Source: Clostridium intestinale DSM 6191
GTDB taxonomy: Bacteria; Bacillota; Clostridia; Clostridiales; Clostridiaceae
Direction of reading: 5' to 3'
Length of the DNA: 64,000 nt
NCBI RefSeq assembly: GCF_900130055.1
Contig: NZ_FQXU01000003.1
Location: 25,617-89,616, forward strand
Positions 1 to 10,144 of the stretch are shown one piece after another. The position numbers and the translations under genes are program-made. The notes below the pieces were generated by a model. The model had not been told where the DNA came from. It did no database searches and worked only from the letters and a program-made list of their open reading frames with translations. Positions within the stretch are counted from its first letter, which is position 1. Every line of letters begins with the position of its first letter.

Positions 1-159
1 GAATCAGGTACTAATGAAACAGTTATAGCTCTAAAACAAGTTGAGGCATTAAAAGAAATGTCTAAAAACCCAGCAAACAAACTTATACTTCCAAATGAAA
101 CACTTTCATCTTTAGGAAGTATAGCTGCAATAGCTGAGATGTTAAAGAATAAAAACTAA
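1..159 (+). CDS. SPFH/band 7 domain protein, C-terminal end only
   Basis: Only the last 52 residues are inside the window; the gene begins upstream. The tail contains the run PANKLILPNETLSSLG followed by an Ala/Ile-rich helix and a lysine/asparagine end, which is the usual C-terminus of bacterial SPFH (stomatin/prohibitin/flotillin-like) membrane-scaffold proteins such as QmcA relatives. The family forms oligomers on the cytoplasmic membrane, usually together with NfeD proteins. The call rests on this tail alone, so the family is likely but the subtype is unknown. A hairpin terminator follows about 50 bases after the stop. Confidence 0.7.
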   Translation, partial: ESGTNETVIALKQVEALKEMSKNPANKLILPNETLSSLGSIAAIAEMLKNKN

Positions 160-208
160 AAAATGTGAATATAATAATAATACCTTTTGGAGGCTACGTA
201 GGCCTTTG

Positions 209-236
209 CCGTCAGATATATCTGGCGGTTTTTTTT
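209..236 (+). terminator. Rho-independent terminator after the SPFH gene
   Basis: The arms CCGTCAG and CTGGCGG (one G-T pair) enclose a short loop and are followed by eight T residues. It closes the upstream transcription unit. Confidence 0.85.
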
Positions 237-383
237 ATTTACATTTAAATAAGTAATTAGTTAAATAAGCTAAAGATTAAGCCAAACAGGCAAAACAACA
301 TGAAAAACACTTTATTATATAAGAGACTAGGTACAAGGGCCCAAGATGAGGCCCAAGATAGGGTGCAAGACTCACTTTGATGT

Positions 384-676
384 GGTAGATGCTTTTTTCA
401 GCGTCAATCTAATCCTTTTATTGATAGAAGTTAAAAGGAATCTAATGGAGCTGCACTATTGCTCCGTAGAGACTGGTTTTTAGTCTCATTAGAGTCCTTC
501 TGAGAAACTCTCCTACAGGGCAGGAGTGCACTGCTACTCGGTAGACGCTTCTTTCAGCGTCGGTCTAATCCTTTTATTAATAAAGTTAAAAGAGGAATTT
601 AATGAAGCTGAAAAACGTTCCTACAGGGCAGGAGTTAAAAGGAATTTAATGGAGCTTGAGAAGAAGCTCCTACAGG
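384..676. repeat. Cluster of seven dispersed hairpin repeats (left cluster)
   Basis: Seven copies of one hairpin element lie here in both orientations: 384-415 (-), 437-470 (+), 464-497 (-), 487-520 (+), 539-571 (-), 594-628 (+) and 641-676 (+). Read in the sense orientation each has a GGAnTYTAATG-like or GGATTAGAC-like start, a stem-loop, and a CTACAGG or CTACCG end. The stem sequence differs between copies (GGAGC/GCTCC, GAGACT/AGTCTC, GACGCT/AGCGTC) while staying complementary, so the hairpin itself is conserved. Related copies occur near 39.3 kb, 40.5 kb and 63.5-63.9 kb. No protein-coding potential is seen. Confidence 0.75.
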
Positions 677-688
677 ATAGAGGTGCAC

Positions 689-810
689 AAGTTTAGAACA
701 TCAGAAATGTAGAAGTTTAGAAGTTTAGAAGTTTAGAAAATCAGAACATCACAAACTCAGAACATCACAAATTTATAAATTTAGAAATTTAGAAATTTAG
801 AAGTTGAGAA
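689..810. repeat. Degenerate short tandem repeats, unit about 10 bp
   Basis: Units resembling AAGTTTAGAA and ATCAGAACATCAC are repeated head to tail with small variations over about 120 bp. This is simple-sequence DNA next to the hairpin-repeat cluster; the right end of the window shows the same association of hairpins with a short tandem array. Confidence 0.7.
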
Positions 811-1099
811 AAATATTTAAATGGAAGTAGGAATTTAATAAAATTGAGTAAAAGCGCTTACAATACGAATTATTATAATTAAATATGCGTTTAAAATACG
901 TAATAAGACGAAAGAAAAATGATTTTTGGTATATTTAGTTGACTTTTTTGAAGCTCAATGGTAATCTTAGGTTGAAATAAGGTCTAAGTTAGCAGTACAT
1001 GTGATATAAATTTTAATCCAATTGTACTTTGATTTTTCAAAGTCTGTTGGATAAATTTCATGCTTCATATTACTGTAAAAATACAATTGGGGGTTTATC
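811..1099. other. Leader region upstream of the pur operon
   Basis: No gene is seen. The region must hold the purL promoter but no convincing -35/-10 pair could be assigned. A palindrome ACTTTGA-TTTT-TCAAAGT lies at 1026-1043 inside the probable leader. No guanine riboswitch core or tandem B. subtilis-type PurR boxes could be recognised. Confidence 0.4.
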
Positions 1100-4000
1100 A
1101 TGTCAAAGATAAAAACTATATTTGTGGAAAAAAAATCTGGCTTTGAAGTTGAGGGAAAAGGCTTATATGAAGACTTTACCAGTAATCTATTAATTGAAGG
1201 AATAAAATCAGTAAGAGTTATAAACAAATACACAGTTGGTGATTTACAAGAAAAGTTTGAAGAAAAAGCTATAAACTCAATATTTTCCGAACCAATGGTA
1301 GATAAAGTTTCTTTAGAGAAAATTAATTTAAAAAGTGATGAATGGGGATTTTGTGTAGAATATCTTCCAGGACAATATGATCAAAGAGCAGCATCTGCTG
1401 AAGAGTGTTATGAAATATTAACAGCAGGAGAGAAGATTAAAGTTAAGTCTGCAAAAGTAATTATTATAAAAGGTGAACTATCAGAAGAAGATAAAGAAAA
1501 GATAAAATCTTATTATATAAATCCAGTTGATTCAAGAGAAGTTGAAATAAATTCAAGTGAGCTTTTCACAGTAAATTCAATTCCAGAAGATGTTAAAATC
1601 CTTGACGGATTTATAGAATTAACTAAAGAAGGAATTGAAGCATTTCATAAAGAACTTTCCCTAGCTATGACTCTAGAGGATCTTTTACTCATCCAAGAGT
1701 ATTTTAAAGAAGAAAACAGAAATCCATATATTACAGAAATAAAGGTTATAGATACCTACTGGTCTGATCACTGTAGACATACTACATTTTTGACCACAAT
1801 TAACAATATAGAAATTGAAGAAGGAACCTATAATAAAGCTTTAATAAATAGTTTTGAGGAATATAGAAAATCAAGAGAATATGTTTATGGAGATTCAGAA
1901 AGAGATATATGTTTAATGGACATAGCTGTTCTAGCAACTAAGGAGCTTAGAAAAAAAGGTTTATTGAAGGATTTGGATGAATCAGAAGAAATAAATGCTT
2001 GCTCAATTAAAGCTAAGGTTGAAACAGACAAGGGTATTTTTGATTATTTAATAATGTTTAAAAATGAAACACATAACCACCCAACGGAGATAGAACCATT
2101 TGGTGGTGCAGCTACATGCCTTGGTGGTGCTATAAGAGATCCACTTTCAGGCAGAAGTTACGTTTATCAAGCTATGAGAGTAACTGGATCTGGTGATCCT
2201 ACAGAAAATATTAAAGATACGTTAAAAGGAAAACTTCCTCAAAGAACTATAACTTTAGGGGCAGCTCATGGATACAGTTCTTATGGTAACCAAATAGGTT
2301 TAGCTACAGGTCAAGTAGCTGAAATATACCATAACAACTATAAGGCTAAGAGAATGGAAATTGGTGCAGTTATAGCAGCTACTCCTTTTGAAAATGTTAG
2401 AAGAGAAAGACCAAATCCAGGGGATATAGTAATACTATTAGGTGGAAGAACTGGAAGAGATGGAATAGGTGGAGCTACAGGCTCTTCTAAAGAACATACT
2501 GAAGAATCTATTGAAGTATGTGGTGCAGAGGTTCAAAAAGGTAATGCACCAACAGAAAGAAAACTTCAAAGACTATTTAGAAAAAAAGAGGTTGCAAACC
2601 TAATTAAAAGATGTAACGACTTTGGAGCTGGTGGGGTTGCAGTTGCGATAGGAGAGTTAAGTGAAGGTTTAGATATAAATTTAGATAGAGTTCCTAAAAA
2701 GTATGACGGGTTAGATGGAACAGAACTTGCAATATCAGAATCGCAAGAAAGAATGGCAGTAGTTGTTGAAAAAGAGGATGCTGAAACTTTTATAAGGTAT
2801 GCAGAGGAAGAAAACATAGAAGCAACAATAGTTGCAGAGGTTACAGATAAAAAAAGAGTAAGAATGTTCTGGAGAGAGAACTTAATAGTAGATTTAAAAA
2901 GAGAATTTTTAGATACTAATGGGGCTAAAGCTTATACTGATGTTAAGGTAAATCTTCCAGAGGAGAAGGCTTCTGTATTTAATAAAGAGGTTAAAGGAAG
3001 TAAGAGAGAAAACTTCCTGAAGGTTTTGGAGAGCTTGAATGTGGCTTCTCAAAAAGGATTGGTTGATAGATTTGATTCTACAATAGGAGCTAACACAGTT
3101 TTAATGCCTTTTGGTGGGGAAAGTCAATTAACTCCAGCAGAAGGAATGGCAGCTAAGGTTCCTACAGAGGATGGAACTTCTAAGGATGCTACACTTATGA
3201 CTTTTGGATTTAATCCAGAGATTGGGGTATGGAGTCCATATCATATGGGATTTTATTCAGTAATAGAGTCGCTTACTAAGATGGTTTCTATGGGAGGAGA
3301 TTATAAGAAAGCTTATTTAACCTTCCAAGAGTATTTTGAAAGACTAGGAACTAAAAAGGAAAGATGGGGCAAACCTTTTGGAGCTTTACTTGGAGCATTT
3401 AAGGTACAAAAAGAATTAGGGCTAGCTGCTATTGGGGGGAAAGATTCAATGTCAGGAAGTTTTGGAGATTTAGATGTACCTCCAACCTTAGTATCTTTTG
3501 CAGTAGCTTTAGAAAAAGCAGACAATATAATATCACCAGAATTTAAAAATATAAATTCTAAATTGGTTTTAGTTAAAACCACAAGAGATGATGAAGAGAT
3601 GTTAAATCTTGAAGAGTTTAAAGCTAATATGGATAAAGTAGTTGAATTAATTAAAGCTAAAAAAGTTGTATCTTCCTTTAGCATTAAGTTTGGTGGCGTT
3701 TCAGAAGCTTTAGTAAAAATGGCTTTAGGAAATGGAATAGGGGCTAAGGTTTGTAATCTTTCAGATGAAGAGTTATTTAATATAAGTCCAGCAAGCCTAT
3801 TACTTGAAGTTAAGGAAGGTGTAAACATAGAGGAAAGCTTTAAAGGAACTAACTTTAAGGTAATTGGGGAAACAATAGAAGAAAGAGTTATAGATGTAGA
3901 TGGAGAAAAACTTCCTTTAAATGAACTAGTTAAGGTATGGAAAGATAAATTTGAAGGAGTATTTAAAAGTGAAACTTCTAAAGTTAATGAGGAAGTAAAA

Positions 4001-4849
4001 GCTGTTCCTTCTATAATTAAAGAGATAAAAACTCCAGTTATAAAAATAGCTAAACCAAAAGTAGTTATACCTGTATTCCCAGGAAATAACTGTGAAGATG
4101 ATTGTGAAAGAGCCTTTAATAAAGCTGGTGGAGAATCAAAACAAGTTTTATTTAGAAATTTAAATAAGGATATGCTTATTGATTCTATAAATACTTTAGA
4201 GAAAGAAATAAGAAATTCTCAAATCATCATGATACCTGGTGGATTTTCAGCAGCTGATGAACCAGATGGTTCAGGTAAATTTATAGCTACAGTATTTAGA
4301 AATGAAAGAATTAAAGATGCTGTTATGGATCTTTTAAATAATAGAGATGGATTGATTTTAGGAATATGCAATGGCTTCCAAGCTCTAGTTAAGTTAGGTT
4401 TACTTCCATATGGAGAAATAAGGGATATGCAAGATTATATGCCTACATTAACTTATAACAATATAGGAAGACATATGAATTCATTAGTAAAAACTAAAAT
4501 TACTTCTAAAATATCACCATGGTTCTCAGAGGTAAACTTAGGAGATATTCATACAGTTCCAATATCTCATGGGGAAGGAAGATTTGTAGCGTCAGAAGAA
4601 GTTTTAGAAGAATTAATTAAAAATGGGCAAATAGCTACTCAATATGTTGATAATGAAGGAAATGTATCTCTTAATATGCCATTCAATCCTAACGGAGCGG
4701 TAGTTGGAATAGAGGGAATAACCTCACCAAACGGAAGGATATTAGGTAAAATGGCTCATTCAGAAAGAATCGGAGAAAATTTATATAAAAATGTAGCCGG
4801 AAACTTTGATCAAAAAATATTTGAAGGTGGAGTAAATTACTTTAAATAG
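1100..4849 (+). CDS. purL: Phosphoribosylformylglycinamidine synthase, large single-chain type
   Basis: Converts FGAR, glutamine and ATP to FGAM, the fourth step of purine synthesis, in the cytosol. At 1249 residues it is the large fused form, with PurS-like, synthetase and glutaminase parts in one chain, rather than the separate PurS/PurL/PurQ set of Bacillus. The synthetase core shows THNHPTEIEPFGGAATCLGG in the first half. The C-terminal class I glutaminase has GNNCEDD, the nucleophile Cys1090 in GICNGFQ and the catalytic His1157 in SHGEGRF. The ATG has a GGGGG-type ribosome site. It is the first gene of a seven-gene pur run, with purC starting 21 bases after its stop. Confidence 0.97.
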   Translation: MSKIKTIFVEKKSGFEVEGKGLYEDFTSNLLIEGIKSVRVINKYTVGDLQEKFEEKAINSIFSEPMVDKVSLEKINLKSDEWGFCVEYLPGQYDQRAASAEECYEILTAGEKIKVKSAKVIIIKGELSEEDKEKIKSYYINPVDSREVEINSSELFTVNSIPEDVKILDGFIELTKEGIEAFHKELSLAMTLEDLLLIQEYFKEENRNPYITEIKVIDTYWSDHCRHTTFLTTINNIEIEEGTYNKALINSFEEYRKSREYVYGDSERDICLMDIAVLATKELRKKGLLKDLDESEEINACSIKAKVETDKGIFDYLIMFKNETHNHPTEIEPFGGAATCLGGAIRDPLSGRSYVYQAMRVTGSGDPTENIKDTLKGKLPQRTITLGAAHGYSSYGNQIGLATGQVAEIYHNNYKAKRMEIGAVIAATPFENVRRERPNPGDIVILLGGRTGRDGIGGATGSSKEHTEESIEVCGAEVQKGNAPTERKLQRLFRKKEVANLIKRCNDFGAGGVAVAIGELSEGLDINLDRVPKKYDGLDGTELAISESQERMAVVVEKEDAETFIRYAEEENIEATIVAEVTDKKRVRMFWRENLIVDLKREFLDTNGAKAYTDVKVNLPEEKASVFNKEVKGSKRENFLKVLESLNVASQKGLVDRFDSTIGANTVLMPFGGESQLTPAEGMAAKVPTEDGTSKDATLMTFGFNPEIGVWSPYHMGFYSVIESLTKMVSMGGDYKKAYLTFQEYFERLGTKKERWGKPFGALLGAFKVQKELGLAAIGGKDSMSGSFGDLDVPPTLVSFAVALEKADNIISPEFKNINSKLVLVKTTRDDEEMLNLEEFKANMDKVVELIKAKKVVSSFSIKFGGVSEALVKMALGNGIGAKVCNLSDEELFNISPASLLLEVKEGVNIEESFKGTNFKVIGETIEERVIDVDGEKLPLNELVKVWKDKFEGVFKSETSKVNEEVKAVPSIIKEIKTPVIKIAKPKVVIPVFPGNNCEDDCERAFNKAGGESKQVLFRNLNKDMLIDSINTLEKEIRNSQIIMIPGGFSAADEPDGSGKFIATVFRNERIKDAVMDLLNNRDGLILGICNGFQALVKLGLLPYGEIRDMQDYMPTLTYNNIGRHMNSLVKTKITSKISPWFSEVNLGDIHTVPISHGEGRFVASEEVLEELIKNGQIATQYVDNEGNVSLNMPFNPNGAVVGIEGITSPNGRILGKMAHSERIGENLYKNVAGNFDQKIFEGGVNYFK

Positions 4850-4870
4850 TAGTGGAGGAGTAGAATTATA

Positions 4871-5581
4871 ATGGAAAAATTAGAAATGATGTATGAAGGA
4901 AAAGCAAAACAGATATTTTCTACAGAAAAAGAAGATGAAATCATAGTTTATTATAAGGATGATGCCACAGCTTTTAATGGGGAGAAAAAAGGAAGTATAG
5001 AAGATAAGGGTGCTTTAAATAATGAAATAACTTCATTGCTATTTGAGGTATTAAATGAAAAGGGAATTGAAACACATTTTATAAAAAAACTTAGCGAAAG
5101 AGAACAGCTTTGCAAAAAAGTTGAAATAGTACCTCTTGAAGTAATAGTTAGAAATGTAGCGGCTGGAAGTATGGCTAAAAGATTAGGACTTGAAGAAGGA
5201 ACTGAACTTAAAACCACAGTATTTGAAATCTGCTATAAGGATGATTCATTAGGAGATCCTCTTATAAATGATTATCACGCTGTAGCAATAGGGGCTGCTA
5301 GTTTTGAGGAATTAGATACAATATATGAAATTACAGATAAGATTAATGAAGTTTTAAAAGAAGTTTTCCTAAACCTTAATATAAAGCTTATAGACTTTAA
5401 GTTAGAGTTTGGAAGATATAAGGGAGAAATAATCTTAGCAGATGAAATATCTCCAGATACTTGTAGGTTCTGGGATGCAACTACTAATGAAAAACTTGAT
5501 AAAGATAGATTCAGAAGAGATCTTGGAAATGTTAAAGACGCCTATATAGAAATTCTAAACAGAATTAAAAATATTAAGTAA
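4871..5581 (+). CDS. purC: Phosphoribosylaminoimidazole-succinocarboxamide synthase (SAICAR synthetase)
   Basis: Joins CAIR and aspartate with ATP to give SAICAR. The 236-residue length is standard for bacterial PurC. Visible family signatures are the N-terminal YEGKAKQIF strand-loop, [14 protein letters not shown], and [10 protein letters not shown] followed by [14 protein letters not shown] near the C-terminus, which form the ATP and substrate site. It sits between purL and purF with gaps of 21 and 15 bases and is preceded by a GGAGGAG site, so it is probably co-transcribed. purE and purK are not in this window. Confidence 0.97.
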   Translation: MEKLEMMYEGKAKQIFSTEKEDEIIVYYKDDATAFNGEKKGSIEDKGALNNEITSLLFEVLNEKGIETHFIKKLSEREQLCKKVEIVPLEVIVRNVAAGSMAKRLGLEEGTELKTTVFEICYKDDSLGDPLINDYHAVAIGAASFEELDTIYEITDKINEVLKEVFLNLNIKLIDFKLEFGRYKGEIILADEISPDTCRFWDATTNEKLDKDRFRRDLGNVKDAYIEILNRIKNIK

Positions 5582-5596
5582 GAGAGAGGTTTAGTT

Positions 5597-7012
5597 ATGC
5601 TAATTGATCCAAATGTTGACAAGTTCAAAGAAGAATGTGGTGTTTTTGGTGTTTACACAAATGGGGGAGTGGATGTAGCTAGACTTACTTATTATGGTCT
5701 ATATGCTCTTCAACACAGAGGACAAGAAAGTGCTGGAATTGCGGTATCAAATGGAGAAGAGATTAAGCTTCATAAAGAGTTAGGATTATTAACAGAAGCT
5801 TTTACTGAAGAGGATATAAATAAATTAAAAGGTGATATTGCTATAGGTCATGTAAGATATTCAACTACAGGATCAACTAAGGTTGAGAATGCTCAGCCTT
5901 TACTTTCTAGTTATAAACTAGGTTCAATTGCTGTAGCCCATAATGGAAATCTTGTTAATGTAGATATGCTTAGAGGACTTCTTGAAGATGTAGGATATGT
6001 ATTTCATACAACTATAGATACAGAGGTAGTAATAAGTCTTATAGCTAGAGGTGTAAATAAGGGAATAGAGGCAGCTGTTTATGATGCTATTGGAGCTATA
6101 AAAGGATCTTTTGCTATGGTTATTGAAACAAAGGATAAACTTATAGGTGTAAGAGATCCATATGGAATAAGACCTTTATGTTTAGGAAAAATAGATGAAG
6201 GTTATGTATTAACATCAGAAAGTTGTGCCTTTGATACTATAGGTGCTGAATTTATAAGAGATATTGAGCCAGGTGAAATTGTAATAATAGATGAAAATGG
6301 GGTAAAGAGCATTAGTTATTCTGAAAAAACAGGAGGACATACATGTGCTTTTGAATACATTTATTTTGCAAGACCGGATTCAGTTATTGATGGGATAAAC
6401 GTTCATCAATCAAGGGTTAGGGCTGGTGAACAATTGTTTAGAGAATCTCCAATAGATGCAGATGTAGTTATAGGAGTACCTGACTCTGGAATACCAGCAG
6501 CTGTTGGATATTCAAAAGCATCTGGAATACCTTTTGACATGGGTTTTGTTAAAAATAGATATGTAGGAAGAACTTTTATAACACCAAGTCAAGAACTTAG
6601 AGAAAGAGCAGTTTCTGTTAAACTTAATCCTCTTAAGTGCAATGTTGAAGGAAAAAGAGTTGTGCTTATAGATGATTCCATAGTTAGAGGAACTACTTCA
6701 AGACATTTAATAGAATCATTAAGAAAAGCTGGGGCAACAGAAGTTCATTTTAGAGTGGCTTCGCCAGTTGTACAATTTCCATGCTATTTTGGAATAGATA
6801 TTTCCTATAGAAAAGAGCTTATTGGGGCAAATAAGACGACAGAAGAAATATGTGATTTTATAGGCTGTGACTCGTTAGCATATTTAAGCCTTGATGGACT
6901 TAAAGAATCTTTAGGCAATAACAGTATTAATGGATTTTGTTTAGGGTGTTTAAATGGTAAGTACCCAGTGAGTACACCGATTGAAATAGATAAAAATTAT
7001 TTGGAAAGGTAG
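5597..7012 (+). CDS. purF: Amidophosphoribosyltransferase
   Basis: Catalyses the committed step of purine synthesis: PRPP plus glutamine to phosphoribosylamine. The first 13 residues look like the propeptide that is removed in Bacillus-type enzymes to expose Cys14 (EECGVFGVY) as the N-terminal glutaminase nucleophile. The glutaminase domain fills roughly residues 14-230 (LQHRGQESAGI). The phosphoribosyltransferase domain carries the PRPP loop VVLIDDSIVRGTTS. Several C-terminal cysteines (SPVVQFPCYFG, CDFIGCDS, FCLGCLNG) fit the 4Fe-4S cluster ligands of the Bacillus type. Length 471 residues is normal; purM begins 7 bases downstream. Confidence 0.97.
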   Translation: MLIDPNVDKFKEECGVFGVYTNGGVDVARLTYYGLYALQHRGQESAGIAVSNGEEIKLHKELGLLTEAFTEEDINKLKGDIAIGHVRYSTTGSTKVENAQPLLSSYKLGSIAVAHNGNLVNVDMLRGLLEDVGYVFHTTIDTEVVISLIARGVNKGIEAAVYDAIGAIKGSFAMVIETKDKLIGVRDPYGIRPLCLGKIDEGYVLTSESCAFDTIGAEFIRDIEPGEIVIIDENGVKSISYSEKTGGHTCAFEYIYFARPDSVIDGINVHQSRVRAGEQLFRESPIDADVVIGVPDSGIPAAVGYSKASGIPFDMGFVKNRYVGRTFITPSQELRERAVSVKLNPLKCNVEGKRVVLIDDSIVRGTTSRHLIESLRKAGATEVHFRVASPVVQFPCYFGIDISYRKELIGANKTTEEICDFIGCDSLAYLSLDGLKESLGNNSINGFCLGCLNGKYPVSTPIEIDKNYLER

Positions 7013-7019
7013 GATCAGC

Positions 7020-8021
7020 ATGCTAACTTATAAGGATTCAGGAGTAAATATAGAAGAAGGTTACAAAAGTGTGGATTTAATAAAAAAATACGCACAGCAG
7101 ACATTATCTAGTTATGTTTTAAATGGACTTGGAAGTTTTGCAGGAATGGTTGAACTTCCAGAAGGTTATAAAAAACCAGTATTAGTTTCAGGAACAGATG
7201 GAGTGGGAACTAAGCTTGAGCTAGCATTTAAAAGCAAAAAGTATGACACTGTTGGGATAGACTGCGTTGCTATGTGCGTAAATGATATTCTTTGCCATGG
7301 CGCAAAACCCTTATTTTTCTTGGATTATATAGCTTGTGGAAAATTAGATGCAAATGTAGCTAGTGAAATAGTAAAAGGGGTTTGTGATGGATGCCTTGAG
7401 TCTGATGCTTCTCTTATTGGAGGAGAAACAGCAGAAATGCCAGGCTTCTATAAAGAAGGAGAATACGATATAGCAGGTTTTGCTGTTGGAATAGTTGATA
7501 AGGACAAAATAATAAATGGAAGTAATATAAATGAAGGAGATGTTCTTATAGGGTTAGCATCTTCTGGAGTTCATTCAAATGGATTTTCGTTAGTTAGAAA
7601 ACTTTTCCCAGATATTTTTGAAAAATATAAGGGAGAAGAGATATGGAAAACACTTTTAACTCCTACAAAAATATATGTAAAACCTATATTGAGTTTATTA
7701 GATAAATATGAGATCAAAGGAATGGCTCACATAACTGGTGGAGGATTTATAGAAAATGTTCCAAGAATGTTTACTAAAGAAAATCAAACAGCAGTTATAA
7801 AAAAGGATTCATATCCACTACCAGATATTTTTAACTTGTTAATAGAAAAGGGCGCACAAAAAGATAACATGTACAACACTTTCAACATGGGGATAGGCTT
7901 TATGCTTTGTGTAAATAGAGAAGATGCTAATAAGGTTATTGAGGAATTAAATGCTTTAGGAGAAAAGGCATATGAGATAGGATATGTTAAAGCAGGAGGT
8001 GAAGGAGTTTGCTTAGAATAG
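7020..8021 (+). CDS. purM: Phosphoribosylformylglycinamidine cyclo-ligase (AIR synthetase)
   Basis: Closes the imidazole ring, converting FGAM and ATP to AIR. The chain of 333 residues shows the PurM-fold features DSGVNIEEG at the start, SGTDGVGTKL, GGETAEMPGFY and GLASSGVHSNGFSLVR, and the glycine-rich HITGGGFIENVPR in the C-terminal domain. It overlaps the start of purN by 13 bases, which suggests translational coupling. Confidence 0.97.
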   Translation: MLTYKDSGVNIEEGYKSVDLIKKYAQQTLSSYVLNGLGSFAGMVELPEGYKKPVLVSGTDGVGTKLELAFKSKKYDTVGIDCVAMCVNDILCHGAKPLFFLDYIACGKLDANVASEIVKGVCDGCLESDASLIGGETAEMPGFYKEGEYDIAGFAVGIVDKDKIINGSNINEGDVLIGLASSGVHSNGFSLVRKLFPDIFEKYKGEEIWKTLLTPTKIYVKPILSLLDKYEIKGMAHITGGGFIENVPRMFTKENQTAVIKKDSYPLPDIFNLLIEKGAQKDNMYNTFNMGIGFMLCVNREDANKVIEELNALGEKAYEIGYVKAGGEGVCLE

Positions 8022-8617
8022 CAGTTTTAGTTTCAGGAGGGGGAAGCAATCTCCAAGCTATTATTGATGGGGTTAAAGATGGTAGCCTAGATTGTGAAAT
8101 TAAATATGTTATTGCAGACTCTGAGAAGGCTTACGGCTTAGAAAGAGCTAGGGTTAATGGAATAGAGGCAATAAGCTTTGATAGAAAAGAATATAAAAGG
8201 GAAATTTCAAATAAGATTTTAGAACTTATAAAAAATAAAGTGGATTTAATTGTTCTTGCGGGATACCTTTCTATATTAGATGGAGAGATATTAAAGGAAT
8301 TTAGAAATAGGATAATAAATATTCATCCTTCTCTTATTCCTTCCTTTTGTGGCGGAGGGATGTATGGAATAAAAGTTCATGAAGCTGCTATAAAAAAAGG
8401 GGTTAAATATTCAGGGTGTACAGTGCATTTCGTAAATGAAGAGGTAGATGGGGGCGAAATACTTCTTCAAAAGGTTGTGCCAGTGCTTCAGGAGGATACT
8501 CCAAAGGAGCTTCAAGAGAGAATATTAATAGAAGAGCATAAAATTTTACCAGAAGCTATAAAACTTATCTCAGAAGGAAAAGTAAAAATAGAAAATGGCA
8601 GATGCTATTTAGTATAA
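8009..8617 (+). CDS. purN: Phosphoribosylglycinamide formyltransferase, folate-dependent
   Basis: Transfers a formyl group from 10-formyltetrahydrofolate to GAR. The start is a TTG within the end of purM, supported by an upstream GGAGGTGAAGGAG and by alignment of the N-terminal [15 protein letters not shown] with the family. The catalytic triad is visible as Asn104 and His106 in [10 protein letters not shown] and Asp147 in [11 protein letters not shown]. Length 202 residues is typical. Both the overlap with purM and the non-ATG start indicate coupled translation. Confidence 0.96.
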   Translation: MLRIAVLVSGGGSNLQAIIDGVKDGSLDCEIKYVIADSEKAYGLERARVNGIEAISFDRKEYKREISNKILELIKNKVDLIVLAGYLSILDGEILKEFRNRIINIHPSLIPSFCGGGMYGIKVHEAAIKKGVKYSGCTVHFVNEEVDGGEILLQKVVPVLQEDTPKELQERILIEEHKILPEAIKLISEGKVKIENGRCYLV

Positions 8618-8628
8618 GGAGGATAACA

Positions 8629-10128
8629 ATGATTAAAAGAGCATTAATTAGTGTTTTTAATAAAGATGGTATTTTAGATTTCTCAAAATTTTTAGAAGCT
8701 AAAGATGTAGAAATTATTTCAACTGGAGGTACTTATAAATATTTAAAAGAAAATGGGGTTAAGGTAGTTGAAATAAATGAAGTAACTGATTTTCCAGAGA
8801 TGTTAGACGGAAGAGTAAAAACTCTTCATCCTAAGATTCATGGAGGAATACTTGCAATAAGAGATAATGAAGAACATATGAAAACCATAGCTGAACATGA
8901 TATTAATACTATAGATATGGTTGTTGTTAACCTATATCCTTTTTTTGAAAAGGTAAAAGAAGATTTAGAATTTGATGAAAAAGTTGAGTTTATTGATATT
9001 GGTGGTCCTACAATGCTTAGAGCAGCAGCTAAGAACTTTAAGGATGTTACTGTTATAAGTGATGTAAAAGATTATGAAAAAGTAAAAGAAGAGCTTGAAA
9101 CTTCTAAGGAAGTGTCTTTAAAAACTAAGAAGCTTTTAGCTGGTAAGGTATTTAATTTAATGAGTGCTTATGATGGAGCTATAGCTAACTTTTTATTAGA
9201 TGAAGAATACCCAGAGTATCTTTCAGTATCTTATAAAAAGCTTCAGGATTTAAGATATGGAGAAAATCCACATCAAAGCGCAGCTTATTATGGCTCGACT
9301 ATGGTAGATGGAGCCATGAATGGTTTTGAGATCTTAAATGGTAAAGAATTATCTTACAATAATATAAAGGATTTAGATATAGCTTGGAAGGTTACCTCAG
9401 AGTTTGAAGAAACTACTTGCTGTGCACTTAAGCATAACACTCCTTGTGGAGTTGCTATAGGTGAAAATTCTTATGATGCATATATTAAGGCTTATGAATG
9501 TGATCCAACTTCAATTTTTGGTGGAATAGTGGCTTTAAATAAGAAGGTGGATAAAAAAACAGCTGAAGAGATGGTGAAGATATTCCTTGAAATAGTTGCA
9601 GCACCAGACTTTGATGAGGATGCTTTAGAGGTTTTAAGAACTAAAAAGAATCTTAGAGTAATTAAAATGAATAAGACTCCTAAGGATAAAAAGTTTATGG
9701 TAACAGTTGATGGAGGAATCTTAGTTCAAGAAGAGGACCAAAAATTAATCGATGAAATAAAGGTAGTTACTGAAAAACAACCATCTAAAGAGGAGTTAGA
9801 ACAATTGATATTTGGTATGAAGGTTGTTAAATACGTTAAATCAAATGCAATTGTTGTAATAAATAACTATAAAGCAACAGGAATAGGTGGAGGACAAGTA
9901 AATAGGATTTGGCCTACTATTGATGCGTTAAAAAGAGGAGCTGGTGCAACAATATTAGCTTCAGATGCCTTCTTCCCATTTAGTGATATAGTTGAGGAAG
10001 CTTCAAAAAATGGTATTAAAGCGATAATTCAACCAGGTGGATCTATGAGAGATAAGGATTCTATAGACAAATGTAATGAGCTTGGCATAAGCATGGTGTT
10101 TACTGGAATAAGACATTTCAAACATTAA
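8629..10128 (+). CDS. purH: Bifunctional AICAR transformylase / IMP cyclohydrolase
   Basis: Carries out the last two steps to IMP. The start is placed at the ATG that follows AGGAGGATAACA; an upstream in-frame ATG inside purN would add nine residues without a ribosome site. The N-terminal MGS-like cyclohydrolase domain begins [10 protein letters not shown] and contains [13 protein letters not shown] and [19 protein letters not shown]. The transformylase half carries the Lys268-His269 pair in [10 protein letters not shown] and the end [24 protein letters not shown]. Its 499-residue length is standard. purD starts 16 bases after the stop. Confidence 0.97.
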   Translation: MIKRALISVFNKDGILDFSKFLEAKDVEIISTGGTYKYLKENGVKVVEINEVTDFPEMLDGRVKTLHPKIHGGILAIRDNEEHMKTIAEHDINTIDMVVVNLYPFFEKVKEDLEFDEKVEFIDIGGPTMLRAAAKNFKDVTVISDVKDYEKVKEELETSKEVSLKTKKLLAGKVFNLMSAYDGAIANFLLDEEYPEYLSVSYKKLQDLRYGENPHQSAAYYGSTMVDGAMNGFEILNGKELSYNNIKDLDIAWKVTSEFEETTCCALKHNTPCGVAIGENSYDAYIKAYECDPTSIFGGIVALNKKVDKKTAEEMVKIFLEIVAAPDFDEDALEVLRTKKNLRVIKMNKTPKDKKFMVTVDGGILVQEEDQKLIDEIKVVTEKQPSKEELEQLIFGMKVVKYVKSNAIVVINNYKATGIGGGQVNRIWPTIDALKRGAGATILASDAFFPFSDIVEEASKNGIKAIIQPGGSMRDKDSIDKCNELGISMVFTGIRHFKH

Positions 10129-10144
10129 TTTTTGGAGGGGCTTT

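Noticed and set aside
840..910. ACGAAT..ATGCGT and ACGAA sequences upstream of purL as PurR boxes
   Set aside because: The half-sites match poorly and their spacing differs from the tandem PurBoxes of Bacillus; AT-rich DNA gives such matches easily.
1026..1043. ACTTTGA-TTTT-TCAAAGT upstream of purL as a FabT operator
   Set aside because: The spacer between the arms is four bases rather than three, and a purine operon is not an expected target. It was kept only as a described palindrome.
3313..3828. Minus-strand open frame of 171 residues inside purL
   Set aside because: It is antisense to a conserved part of purL, serine/leucine-rich as expected from a shadow frame, and lacks a ribosome site.
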